From contig NZ_JAMXBJ010000041.1 in the NCBI RefSeq assembly GCF_023913755.1, positions 62,001 to 126,000 of the forward strand: DNA of 64,000 nucleotides, written 5' to 3'. Origin of the DNA: Pseudarthrobacter cellobiosi. GTDB taxonomy: Bacteria > Actinomycetota > Actinomycetes > Actinomycetales > Micrococcaceae. The position numbers and the translations under genes are program-made. Below, piece after piece: positions 44,240 through 52,440 of the stretch. Numbering within the stretch: position 1 is the stretch's first letter; the number at the start of each line of letters is the position of its first letter. The notes under the pieces are model-generated. The model saw nothing but the letters and a program-made list of their open reading frames with translations, was not told where the DNA came from and did not search any database.

Positions 44240-45007
44240 ATGTCCACAACGACTTCCGCTGACACATCCGCAGGACTTGCCGCATTTGATCGCACTACTT
44301 CCATCTGGGGGCCCATCACGCTGGCGCTGGGGCTGCTCATCTCCCTGGCTGCTGCCCTGTACGCCGCTTTCGGCTCGGGCATGGGCATCACAGCGGTGGA
44401 GCTCGTCACCGCCGTGGCCGCCGTGCTGGCCACCTTCGGCGTCATCGCCATCATTGAGCCCATCTCCTACTTCCCGATCCTGGGCCGCTCGGCCATGTAC
44501 CAGGCGTTCCTGATCGGCAACATCGCCAACAAACTCCTCCCCGCCGCCGTCGTCGCCCAGGCCAACCTCGGCGAGAGGCCGGGAACCCGCCGGGCCGAAC
44601 TCATCGCCGGCAGCGCCATCATCGGCGCGGTGCTCATCCACATCACCACCCTGATCCTCTTTGTCGGCGTCCTGGGCACCTGGCTGGTGGGCATGCTCCC
44701 GGCGCCACTCATTGCCACCGCCCGCGGATACATCCTGCCGGCCGTTTTCGGCGCCGTGGTCCTGCAGAGCGTGATGGCTATGAGGAGCCGCCGCACCACC
44801 ACCGTGGCCGTCATTGTCGCCGCGGTCATCGTGTTCGTTGTGGTTCCGCTGGCACCGGCGCTGACCTACTTCGCCACGGCCCTCGCCGTCATCATCACCA
44901 TCGCTGTGTCCTGGTTCGCGCGTTCGTCCGGTCCGGCCGCCGTCTCTCATGAAGCGGCGCCCGGCGAAACAGCCCAGGCCGCCCAGATCTCCGAACCCAC
45001 CCGCTGA
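44240..45007 (+). CDS. Partner membrane protein of the DUF5058 protein
   Basis: A 255-residue membrane protein with about seven hydrophobic segments. The conserved-looking centre is ISYFPILGRSAMYQAFLIGN followed by IANKLLPAAVVAQANLGERP. The hydrophilic C-terminus is rich in Ala, Glu and Pro. The ATG at 44240 follows AAAGGAG. It sits between the DUF5058 gene and the amidohydrolase with short gaps on both sides, so all three appear co-transcribed. Transport function is inferred from topology and context only. Confidence 0.72.
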   Translation: MSTTTSADTSAGLAAFDRTTSIWGPITLALGLLISLAAALYAAFGSGMGITAVELVTAVAAVLATFGVIAIIEPISYFPILGRSAMYQAFLIGNIANKLLPAAVVAQANLGERPGTRRAELIAGSAIIGAVLIHITTLILFVGVLGTWLVGMLPAPLIATARGYILPAVFGAVVLQSVMAMRSRRTTTVAVIVAAVIVFVVVPLAPALTYFATALAVIITIAVSWFARSSGPAAVSHEAAPGETAQAAQISEPTR

Positions 45008-45020
45008 AAGGGAAACAAAG

Positions 45021-46280
45021 ATGACCACCACCACTACTGCCACCACTGGCGTCCGGCTGACCGCCGCCGTCGACGTTCCTGAATCCTTTGTGGACGAGTA
45101 CGTTGACGTCTACAAGTACCTGCATGCCCACCCCGAGCTCTCGGCACAGGAATTCGAGACCGCAGCGTACATCGAAGCCCGGCTGGCGACGCTGGGGATC
45201 GAATCCTTCCGCTGCGGCACCACCGGCGTAGTAGCCGTCCTGAAAAACAGCGAGGGACCCGTCGTCGGCTTCCGGGCCGACACCGACGGATTGCCCATCG
45301 CCGAGCAGACCGGCCTGGACTACTCCAGCGAGGCAACGGGAACACTGCCCGACGGCGGCACCGCCCCCGTGATGCACGGCTGCGGACACGACACCCACAT
45401 CACCGCGGCACTGGCACTCGCCGCGCTCCTCACGGAACGCAAGGACCTGTGGCAGGGGACCCTGGTCCTGATCTTCCAGCCAGGGGAGGAGACGGCTTAC
45501 GGTGCCAGGGCAATGATCAACGACGGCCTGTGGGACCGTGCCCCCAAGCCAGAAGTGGTCCTGGCACAGCACGTGATGCCGGTGGGACAGGGCAAACTTA
45601 TTGTCCGAGACGGCCACATGACCAGCCTGGCCGACTCCTGGAAGATTACGGTCCACGGCCAGCAGGCGCACGGCTCCCAGCCGGAGAAGTCCATCGACCC
45701 GATCGTTGCCGCGGCAGCCATGGTCCTCCGGCTCCAGACCATCGTGTCCCGCGAACTGTCGCCGTCCACCCCGGCTGTTGTTACGGTGGGCACCTTCCAT
45801 GCGGGCCTTAAAGAAAACATCATTCCGGGCTCCGCGGAGTTCACGGTAAACGTCCGGACGCCCGATGAAGGCGTCCGCGCCACGGTGCTTGCCGCCATCC
45901 GGCGGATCGTCGCAGCCGAAGCCGCTGCGTCGGCTGCGCCGGAACCCACTATCGAGGAACTGAACAACTTCCCCCGCTGCTTCAACGATCCGGCGTCGAC
46001 GCGCCGTGTCATCGAAGCATTCACCGCGGATTTCGGTGCGGAGGCACTGTCCGAGGCGCCGCTGGGGATGGGCTCTGAAGATGCCGGCTGGCTCAGCGAC
46101 GCTATTGGCGTTCCGGGCGTCTTCTGGGCTTTTGGCGCCTTTGATCCGGACCTGTTCGACGACGGCGCATCGCCGGCCGGGAACCACTCGCCGTTCTTCG
46201 CGCCGGACGCACGCGCCGCCGTCGTCTGCGGGACAGGGGCGGCACTTTCCGGAGTGCTAGCCTATCTGGGCCGGAACTGA
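45021..46280 (+). CDS. M20-family amidohydrolase
   Basis: A 419-residue metallohydrolase of the M20D aminoacylase/carboxypeptidase type. Metal and catalytic motifs are HAHPELSAQE, GFRADTDGLPI, VMHGCGHDTHITAALALA (usually HACGHD; here HGCGHD), FQPGEETAYGA, VLAQHVMPVG, and the late His in SPAGNHSPFFAPDA. The dimerisation or lid domain has VHGQQAHGSQPEKSIDPI. It probably hydrolyses an N-acyl amino acid or similar conjugate. Same transcript as the permease pair; the ATG at 45021 follows AAAGGGAAAC. Confidence 0.9.
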   Translation: MTTTTTATTGVRLTAAVDVPESFVDEYVDVYKYLHAHPELSAQEFETAAYIEARLATLGIESFRCGTTGVVAVLKNSEGPVVGFRADTDGLPIAEQTGLDYSSEATGTLPDGGTAPVMHGCGHDTHITAALALAALLTERKDLWQGTLVLIFQPGEETAYGARAMINDGLWDRAPKPEVVLAQHVMPVGQGKLIVRDGHMTSLADSWKITVHGQQAHGSQPEKSIDPIVAAAAMVLRLQTIVSRELSPSTPAVVTVGTFHAGLKENIIPGSAEFTVNVRTPDEGVRATVLAAIRRIVAAEAAASAAPEPTIEELNNFPRCFNDPASTRRVIEAFTADFGAEALSEAPLGMGSEDAGWLSDAIGVPGVFWAFGAFDPDLFDDGASPAGNHSPFFAPDARAAVVCGTGAALSGVLAYLGRN

Positions 46281-46373
46281 TCTTCGCCGGGACGGCAGGT
46301 CAATGCCGCCCCGGTGTTCGGATCGCCGCCACCCGGCGTCGGATGTGGGCAGCAGCACTGAAAGGAACCGGAC

Positions 46374-47381
46374 ATGGAGCAGCTTGATGCGCTCGATCGG
46401 CAGATCGTGGCCGCGCTGGTGCGCGATGGCCGAGCCCAGTGGCGGCTAATCGCTGACGTGCTGGGCCAGCAGGAACGGACCGTGGCGCGCCGCGGCAACA
46501 AACTGCTCGAATCCGGTGCCATCCGCATCAACGCCTTCATTAACCCGGCGGCAGTCAGTTCGCGCTCGGCCTTCCTGCTGCGTGTGAAGGCTGTGCCGCG
46601 GGACCTCCGCGCTGTGTGTTCGTGGCTCGCGGACCAGGAAGAGTCCTCGTGGGTCAGTGCGCTGGCAGGGTCGAACGAGGGCGTCGCGGAAATATTCATC
46701 ACCACTGAGGACCTCGCCGAGTTGCTCTACCGGCGCCTCGCCGAGGTGGACGGCGTGCAGTCCTTCACCATGGTGCCGCTGCTCGAATATTTCAGGACGC
46801 CCTCCGGCTGGACGCCGGACGTTCTGGACAAGAAGCAGTACGCCGCCCTGCATCCCGATGAGGACGGCCGCCTGGGCGGGACACCCAGTGGCGTGGCGCC
46901 GCTCGATGAAACGAACACTGCCCTCGCCGGGTTGCTGCACCGCAACGGCCGGGCAACGGTGGATGAACTTGCTTCCGAGGTCTCCATTTCCAAGGCAACG
47001 GTCAGCCGCAGGCTGGAGGCCATGGTGGGCTCAGGTGTCTTGTTCATCCGGGCGGTGGTGGACGTGGCCTCGCTGGGGTTCCCGGTGGAATCGCTGATCA
47101 GCATCACCCGCGCCGGCGAGTCCGCATCTCCCGACGGCGGTGCTGACGGTGTGGGGGAGTACCTCGCCGGTTTGTCGGTGACGCGCTGGGCTGCAGCGTC
47201 CGGCGAACAGGTGCTCGCCCAGGTGGCGGTGGCCAACCTGGATGACCTGAGGATCTTGCAGGACAATCTCCGACGACGGGTTGACGTGTCTGCCGTGCAA
47301 TCCTCAATCTATGCCGAGGTCTTCAAACGAAGCACGGTGAGGTACCGCAACGGGATTCCGGAGGTGCCGGCGCTAGCCTGA
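46374..47381 (+). CDS. Lrp/AsnC-type regulator with duplicated modules
   Basis: A 335-residue regulator, about twice the usual Lrp length. It has two AsnC helix-turn-helix modules: residues about 3-55 (LDALDRQIVAALVRDGRAQW) and about 180-232 (ETNTALAGLLHRNGRATVDE, SISKATVSRRLEAM). Each is followed by a ligand-binding RAM-like region. It lies 93 bases after the amidohydrolase on the same strand, so it is the likely local regulator, possibly sensing the released amino acid. Confidence 0.88.
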   Translation: MEQLDALDRQIVAALVRDGRAQWRLIADVLGQQERTVARRGNKLLESGAIRINAFINPAAVSSRSAFLLRVKAVPRDLRAVCSWLADQEESSWVSALAGSNEGVAEIFITTEDLAELLYRRLAEVDGVQSFTMVPLLEYFRTPSGWTPDVLDKKQYAALHPDEDGRLGGTPSGVAPLDETNTALAGLLHRNGRATVDELASEVSISKATVSRRLEAMVGSGVLFIRAVVDVASLGFPVESLISITRAGESASPDGGADGVGEYLAGLSVTRWAAASGEQVLAQVAVANLDDLRILQDNLRRRVDVSAVQSSIYAEVFKRSTVRYRNGIPEVPALA

Positions 47382-47392
47382 GCCGCGGCAGC

Positions 47393-48310
47393 CTAATGCT
47401 CGAAATGAGTGTCCGGCGCACCGCCTGGCAGGTTCGCCAGGATGCCCTCAGCCACCCTGCGGAGCTTGATGTTTCGGTGGCTGGATGCCTTGGCGATGAT
47501 GGCAATCGCGTCGTTGTAGGAGCACCTGTTCTGCGCCATGATGACGCCGCAGGCAATGTCGATGGACGTCCGGCTTTCCAAGGCTGACTGCAGGTCGGAC
47601 GCCCTGGTGCTGGCCGACTCCAGCTCAAGGGCCAGCCTGAGGCCGCGGGATGCGAGGTCAGTGAAACTGCGGGCCTCGGCGATCACGTGCAGCGGGAACG
47701 CCTGGGGGCTGGCTGCGAAGAAGGCGAGGGCGGCCTCGGTGCCCTCATCCAGGGAAAGCCGCAGGCCCAGGACGCTGTCGAACCCGGCGTCCTGTAGGTG
47801 CGGCCTGTAGCGTCCCCAGCGGAAGTCGGAAGCCACGTGGTTCATGGCCGCGGTACCTGTGCCGGTGAGGGCTTCGGTCAGGGGGCCTTCGCCGACCTCC
47901 TTTTCCAGCCGGGCCAACGTCGCGGTCCGCGTGCCGGTTCCGGCGGTGGCTCTGGAGCGTTTGGCCCGGCTCAGGAACAGGGCGCATTCGATGGGGACGC
48001 CCGCGAGCCGGCTCAGCGCCGCCGCCGCGAGGTGGGCCAGGATCTCCAGGGAGTCAGACAGGTCCTTCGAGCCGGTGACCAAATCGGGGATAAGCCCGTC
48101 GGCGCCGACCATCCCGATGGTGACCGCTTTCGCTGCCGGTTCCGCGCCAGGACGATCGCCCGGTGCCTGGTTGGGCCTGCGGTCCGGGATTGCCGCCGGC
48201 CCCGGATGCGGGGCTGCATGCTGGGTGGTGTGTTGGGCCGGATGAGCGGGCGCTGGCCTCCTGCCCGCCGACGCGTGTGCCTGGGAAGCCTCGGTTCGGG
48301 AATACTTCAC
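47393..48310 (-). CDS. GAF-ANTAR regulator with long disordered N-terminus
   Basis: A 305-residue protein. The first 60 or so residues are Ala/Pro/His-rich and look disordered. The GAF-like domain (about 75-225) follows, containing DFRWGRYRPHLQDAGFDSVL. An ANTAR domain (about 240-295) reads ALESRTSIDIACGVIMAQNR then SYNDAIAIIAKASSHRNIKL. The GTG at 48310 has a good GGGAGG five bases upstream. It is a distant homologue of the pair at 7.2-8.6 kb. ANTAR domains bind RNA hairpins in antitermination. Confidence 0.85.
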   Translation of the reverse strand: MKYSRTEASQAHASAGRRPAPAHPAQHTTQHAAPHPGPAAIPDRRPNQAPGDRPGAEPAAKAVTIGMVGADGLIPDLVTGSKDLSDSLEILAHLAAAALSRLAGVPIECALFLSRAKRSRATAGTGTRTATLARLEKEVGEGPLTEALTGTGTAAMNHVASDFRWGRYRPHLQDAGFDSVLGLRLSLDEGTEAALAFFAASPQAFPLHVIAEARSFTDLASRGLRLALELESASTRASDLQSALESRTSIDIACGVIMAQNRCSYNDAIAIIAKASSHRNIKLRRVAEGILANLPGGAPDTHFEH

Positions 48311-48599
48311 GTCCGCCTCCCGCGGGGACGCCGGGAACTGACTGGAAGCGTTGGACGAATGGGAACTGTGGAGGACGGAGGGCCGGCGACGGCTGGGGGA
48401 GAGGCCTTGGTCTCGAAGACCTCCTCGTCGCCGGCCCCGCTTACTTCCCGGACCCCTTGGAGCGGGAAAGCGCGGCTGCCGAGTCGTGTATTCATCCTTC
48501 TCACAACCCCCTAGTGAGACATCCAAACCAGTGCGATTTGCGAGTCTTAACTCATTAGTCGACCGTAGTTCTGGCGGGGTCCCGGGCGACCGCGTAATC

Positions 48600-48646
48600 G
48601 GTACTTGTTTTTCAAATTAGGTAGTACTTGGTTTTTCGGAAAAACC
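48600..48646 (+). promoter_or_regulatory. AT-rich operator-like site before the GH51 remnant
   Basis: GGTTTTTCGGAAAAACC (48630-48646) is a perfect odd palindrome with eight-base arms. The same half, GTACTTG followed by a T run, occurs twice as a direct repeat (48601 and 48624). This AT-rich block stands out from its surroundings. It sits just before the broken GH51 start and near a LacI-type gene, so it is likely the old operator or promoter of that sugar gene. Confidence 0.5.
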
Positions 48647-48679
48647 ACTAAACTCCGCGCTGATGAATTCTCCTCCGCC

Positions 48680-48754
48680 GGCAAGATCACCATCGAGCCG
48701 GCGTTCAGCGTCGAACACCTGGGGCGCTGCGTCTACACCGGAATCTTCGAGGTC
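48680..48754 (+). pseudogene. GH51 alpha-L-arabinofuranosidase N-terminal remnant
   Basis: Reads KITIEPAFSVEHLGRCVYTG then IFE. GH51 enzymes start with a strand like ITVDPAF, then about 15 residues including RRTFGSF, then VEHLGRCVYTGIFEPGHP. Here both ends are present, the middle is missing, and the remaining 450-500 residues are gone. The fragment is followed at 48769 by the ribosome site of the HhH-GPD gene. The rest of the 471-base gap (48311-48781) holds only the operator-like site. Confidence 0.6.
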
Positions 48755-48781
48755 ATGACGCAGGCCGCGGGAGGTGGAAAG

Positions 48782-49366
48782 ATGAGGGCCATGGAACTGC
48801 ATATCACCGGTGACCCGGCCGCCGATCAACTGCTCGCCGATGACGCGTTTGCGCTGCTGACAGGCATGCTGCTGGACCAGCAGGTAACCATGGAATCCGC
48901 CTTTGCCGGGCCGGAGAAGATCCGGGCCCGGATCGGGTCCATCGCCCCGGCCGCGGTTGCCGCGTATGAACCCCAGGCGTTCGTTGAGGTGTTCAAGGAG
49001 CGGCCCGCGGTGCACCGGTTCCCGGGTTCCATGGCGGGTCGCGTCCAGGCGCTCGCCGAAACGGTGCAGCATGACTGGGACGGCGACGCGACGCTGATCT
49101 GGACCAAGGGCGACCCCGACGGCCCGGAGGTGCTGCGCCGCCTGCAGGCACTGCCAGGATTCGGGGAGCAGAAGGCAAAGATTTTCCTTGCGCTCCTGGG
49201 AAAGCAGCGCGGGCTGAGCGCGACCGGCTGGCGCGAGGCCGCCGGCCACTACGGCCAGGAAGATTCCTTCCTTTCGGTTGCCGACATCGTGAGTCCTGAA
49301 TCGCTCGCCAAGGTGCGGGCCAGCAAGCAGGCAGCAAAGGCGGCGGCCAAGGCTGCCAAAGGCTGA
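48782..49366 (+). CDS. HhH-GPD type DNA glycosylase-like protein
   Basis: A 194-residue protein with the HhH-GPD fold: LLTGMLLDQQVTMESAFAGP (typical of base-excision glycosylases) and the hairpin LQALPGFGEQKAKIFLALLG. It ends in a Lys/Ala-rich tail. There is no iron-sulfur cysteine loop, so it is not a MutY/Nth enzyme. The ATG at 48782 is set by GGGAGG seven bases upstream; the longer frame is the GH51 remnant. It probably removes a damaged base, specificity unknown. Confidence 0.85.
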   Translation: MRAMELHITGDPAADQLLADDAFALLTGMLLDQQVTMESAFAGPEKIRARIGSIAPAAVAAYEPQAFVEVFKERPAVHRFPGSMAGRVQALAETVQHDWDGDATLIWTKGDPDGPEVLRRLQALPGFGEQKAKIFLALLGKQRGLSATGWREAAGHYGQEDSFLSVADIVSPESLAKVRASKQAAKAAAKAAKG

Positions 49367-49372
49367 CCGCTC

Positions 49373-50050
49373 ATGGCAGTGACCATGAACGATGTGGCGC
49401 GCGTCGCCGGGGTGTCGCTGAAGACCGTGTCGAACGTGCTCAACGACTACGAGTTCATCCGGCCGGCCACCAGGCAACGGGTCCAGGACGCCATTGCCGA
49501 ACTGGGCGACGAGGCGAACCTGGCGGCCCGCAGCCTGCGCTCGGGTAAGACCCACCTGCTGGCCCGAGGCCGCCGTCGTATTGCCGTGCTCGGCGCCCGC
49601 CCTGGCGAGTCAACGGGCTCTGCTGGCCTGCGGCTCAATGGTTACCGGAGCGCATTGGAGGACGCCGGGGTTCCGTTTGACCCGGCCCTGGTGGCACCCG
49701 GTGAATGGCGCGGCGAAGGGGGAGCAGCCGCCGTCGCCAGCCTCCTGGAGAGCGGCGTTCCGTTCGACGCCGTCTTCGGGCTGAACGACGCCCTCGCCCT
49801 GGGAGCCATGCATGAACTGCTCGTCCGTGGCGTGAAGGTGCCCCAGGACGTTGCGGTGGCGGGCTTTGACGACATCGACGAGGCCCGGTTCGCCTCGCCG
49901 TCGCTCACCACCGTGTCGCCCGGTATGGGCGAGATTGCGGAACGGTCCGTCGGGTTGCTGGTCGACCGGATTGAGGGGCTGGAAGCGAGGGCAGAAGGCG
50001 TTCACGCGGAGGCGGGCTTTGACCTGAAAATCCGGGATTCGGCGCCCTGA
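49373..50050 (+). CDS. LacI-family regulator with internal deletion
   Basis: Only 225 residues against about 330 for the family. The N-terminal LacI helix-turn-helix is intact (MNDVARVAGVSLKTVSNVLN). After AARSLRSGKTH the sequence jumps directly to LLARGRRRIAVLGARPG, which normally comes about 110 residues later. The C-terminal sugar-binding subdomain then runs normally (VFGLNDALALGAMHELL, VAVAGFDDIDEARFASPSLT). The join is near 49551-49562, in frame. Most of the first effector subdomain is absent, so DNA binding may persist without normal effector response. Confidence 0.8.
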   Translation: MAVTMNDVARVAGVSLKTVSNVLNDYEFIRPATRQRVQDAIAELGDEANLAARSLRSGKTHLLARGRRRIAVLGARPGESTGSAGLRLNGYRSALEDAGVPFDPALVAPGEWRGEGGAAAVASLLESGVPFDAVFGLNDALALGAMHELLVRGVKVPQDVAVAGFDDIDEARFASPSLTTVSPGMGEIAERSVGLLVDRIEGLEARAEGVHAEAGFDLKIRDSAP

Positions 50051-50164
50051 GGGCTGCCGCCGGACTATCGTTGGCTGCAACAGTCGTGCGCGGGGGCGTG
50101 TTGCTCCCGTGCGTCAGCAAGCAATGTAAGTTCGGGCCCATCACACCAGACGAGGCGGACATCC

Positions 50165-52405
50165 ATGAAGGCTCCAGACCAGCAGCACGCTCAAATTTTC
50201 GGCACGCCGGTACCGCCGGGCGATGGTGATGCCGCCGGTCATGAGCCCGTGGACCAGCACCTCCTCCAACGCCTCGCGGACGTTCACGGCGTGGGCACCT
50301 CGTTCCACGGCTGGGACGGGCTGCCGCACAGCGTGGCCCCGGAGACCCTGATCAAGGTCCTGGCGGCGCTGGGCGTTCCGGCCGGCACGAACGAAATCAT
50401 CGAAACTGCCCTGGCCGAGGCGGAAGTGGCGCCGTGGCGGCGGATGCTGCCGCCCGCCGTCGTGGTCCAGCAGGGCAAAACCGCTCTGGTTCCCGTCCAC
50501 GTCCGGGACGGTTCGACAGCGCGTCTGACAGTTGTGCTGGAGGCCGGTACGGGCGGGCCCGTGGACGCCGTCCAGCAGGACGTCTGGGTGCCGCCCCAGG
50601 ACGTTGATGGCGTGGCCACCGGCCGGGCCACCTTCGCCGTACCGGCGGGGTTACCGCTGGGTTGGCACACGCTGCAGGCAGAGTCCGACGGCGTCACAGC
50701 CGAGGGCGCGCTGGTGGTGGTTCCGGCGCGGCTCACCACCGCCGATTCCTTGGTGGAGCGTCGGGGATGGGGCCTGGCCACGCAGCTCTACTCCGTGCGG
50801 TCCAAACGGTCCTGGGGGATCGGCGACTTCGCCGACCTCGCGGATCTGGCCACGCTCAGCGGCGCCCGTGGTGCGGACTACGTGCTGGTCAACCCACTGC
50901 ACGCCGCGGAACCCGTGCCGCCGGTCCAGCCGTCGCCCTACTCGCCGTCCACGCGGCGCTTCTTCAACCCGCTGTACATCCGCGTGGAAGCCATCCCGGA
51001 AATCGCCTACCTGAAGCCGCGTAAGCGCGCGGCGGTGGACAGCTTGCAGGAGCAGGTCCAGGTCCTGAACAAGGACGGCGAACGGCTGGACCGGAACGCC
51101 GTGTACGCCGCCAAGCTCCAGGCCCTGGAACTGCTGTATCACGCCCGGCGCTCGCTGGCGCGGCAGGCAGCGTTCGACGAATTCTGCCGGATCTCCGGCA
51201 CCGGGCTGGATGATTTCGCGCTGTGGTCCGCCATCCGGGAAGACCTGGCACCGGACCATCCTCTGTGGGCCGATCCGGACTGCGCGCTGGGTTCCCCTGA
51301 GGCGGAGTCACTGCGCGGGAAGCTTGCGGACAGGATCGGGTTCCACCGCTGGCTGCAGTGGATCTGTGACGAGCAGCTTGAGAACGCGCAGCAGGCGGCG
51401 CGCCGGGCGGGGATGCGGCTGGGCGTGGTGCACGATCTTGCCGTGGGCGTGGACCTCAGCAGCGCCGACGCCTGGACCCTCCGCGATGTCCTGGCGCCCG
51501 GGATCAGCGTGGGGGCGCCGCCGGACATGTACAACCAGCTGGGCCAGGACTGGAACCAGCCGCCGTGGCATCCCGCCCGCCTGGCGGAGGCAGGCTACGC
51601 GCCGTTCCGCAACATGCTCTCCACCGTGCTCCGTCACGCCGGGGGCATCCGGGTGGACCATGTGCTGGGCCTGTTCCGCCTCTGGTGGGTACCGGCCGGC
51701 AACTCCCCGCGCGACGGCGCCTATGTCACGTATGACCACGAAGCACTGATCGGCATCCTGGCGCTGGAGGCCCAGCGTGCCGGCGCCGTGGTAATCGGCG
51801 AGGATCTGGGAACCTTCGAACCGTGGGTGCGCGACTACCTCGCTGCCCGCGGCATCCTGGGCACCTCCATCCTCTGGTTCGAGAACGACGGCGATTCACC
51901 CCTGCCGCCGGAGCTGTACCGCACGCAGGCCCTCGCCAGCGTCAACACCCACGACCTGCCGCCCACCGCAGGCTACCTGGCGGGCGACCACGTGGCCCTT
52001 CGCAGCAGGCTGGGCCTCCTGGAACGCCCCGAGGCGGAAGAGCGGGCGGAGCACACGGCCACGCTCGAAAAGATGATGGGGCTGCTGCGGGAACGCGGCC
52101 TGCTGCCTGACGGTGGCGCCACCGCCGACGGTGGCCACAGCAGCACCGGCAGCGAGGAACGCACTATCGAAGCGCTGCACCGCCTGCTGGCCCAGACTCC
52201 GTCGGTCCTTCTCGGGGTGGCCCTGGTGGATGCCGTGGGGGAGCGGCGCGTGCAGAACCAGCCCGGCACCACCGAGGCGCTGTATCCGAACTGGCAGATC
52301 CCGCTCGGCGGTCCGGACGGAAAGCCGGTGTTCATCGACGATCTTCCTACCAACCCGCAGTTCAACTCGCTCCTTGCCGCGGTGTCGGAGGCGCTGCGCG
52401 GCTGA
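50165..52405 (+). CDS. malQ: 4-alpha-glucanotransferase (amylomaltase)
   Basis: Transfers alpha-1,4-glucan segments between maltodextrins and releases glucose. The 746-residue GH77 enzyme has an N-terminal extension of about 150 residues with a beta domain, as in actinobacterial MalQ. The core catalytic residues appear as Asp498 in GIRVDHVLGLFRLWW, Glu546 in VVIGEDLGTFEPWVRDYL and Asp597 in VNTHDLPPTAGYL. The ATG at 50165 gives the full N-terminus. Works with the secreted alpha-amylase at 58-61 kb in starch use. Confidence 0.94.
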   Translation: MKAPDQQHAQIFGTPVPPGDGDAAGHEPVDQHLLQRLADVHGVGTSFHGWDGLPHSVAPETLIKVLAALGVPAGTNEIIETALAEAEVAPWRRMLPPAVVVQQGKTALVPVHVRDGSTARLTVVLEAGTGGPVDAVQQDVWVPPQDVDGVATGRATFAVPAGLPLGWHTLQAESDGVTAEGALVVVPARLTTADSLVERRGWGLATQLYSVRSKRSWGIGDFADLADLATLSGARGADYVLVNPLHAAEPVPPVQPSPYSPSTRRFFNPLYIRVEAIPEIAYLKPRKRAAVDSLQEQVQVLNKDGERLDRNAVYAAKLQALELLYHARRSLARQAAFDEFCRISGTGLDDFALWSAIREDLAPDHPLWADPDCALGSPEAESLRGKLADRIGFHRWLQWICDEQLENAQQAARRAGMRLGVVHDLAVGVDLSSADAWTLRDVLAPGISVGAPPDMYNQLGQDWNQPPWHPARLAEAGYAPFRNMLSTVLRHAGGIRVDHVLGLFRLWWVPAGNSPRDGAYVTYDHEALIGILALEAQRAGAVVIGEDLGTFEPWVRDYLAARGILGTSILWFENDGDSPLPPELYRTQALASVNTHDLPPTAGYLAGDHVALRSRLGLLERPEAEERAEHTATLEKMMGLLRERGLLPDGGATADGGHSSTGSEERTIEALHRLLAQTPSVLLGVALVDAVGERRVQNQPGTTEALYPNWQIPLGGPDGKPVFIDDLPTNPQFNSLLAAVSEALRG

Positions 52406-52440
52406 CGTCGGGCGGAAACCTGCTTTGGCCCTACGTCAGC
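52401..52440. terminator. Bidirectional hairpin between malQ and D-lactate dehydrogenase
   Basis: GCTGACGTCGGG (52401-52412) pairs with CCCTACGTCAGC (52429-52440) apart from one mismatch, over a 16-base loop. The arms contain the stop codons of both convergent genes, so it probably terminates both. Confidence 0.5.
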
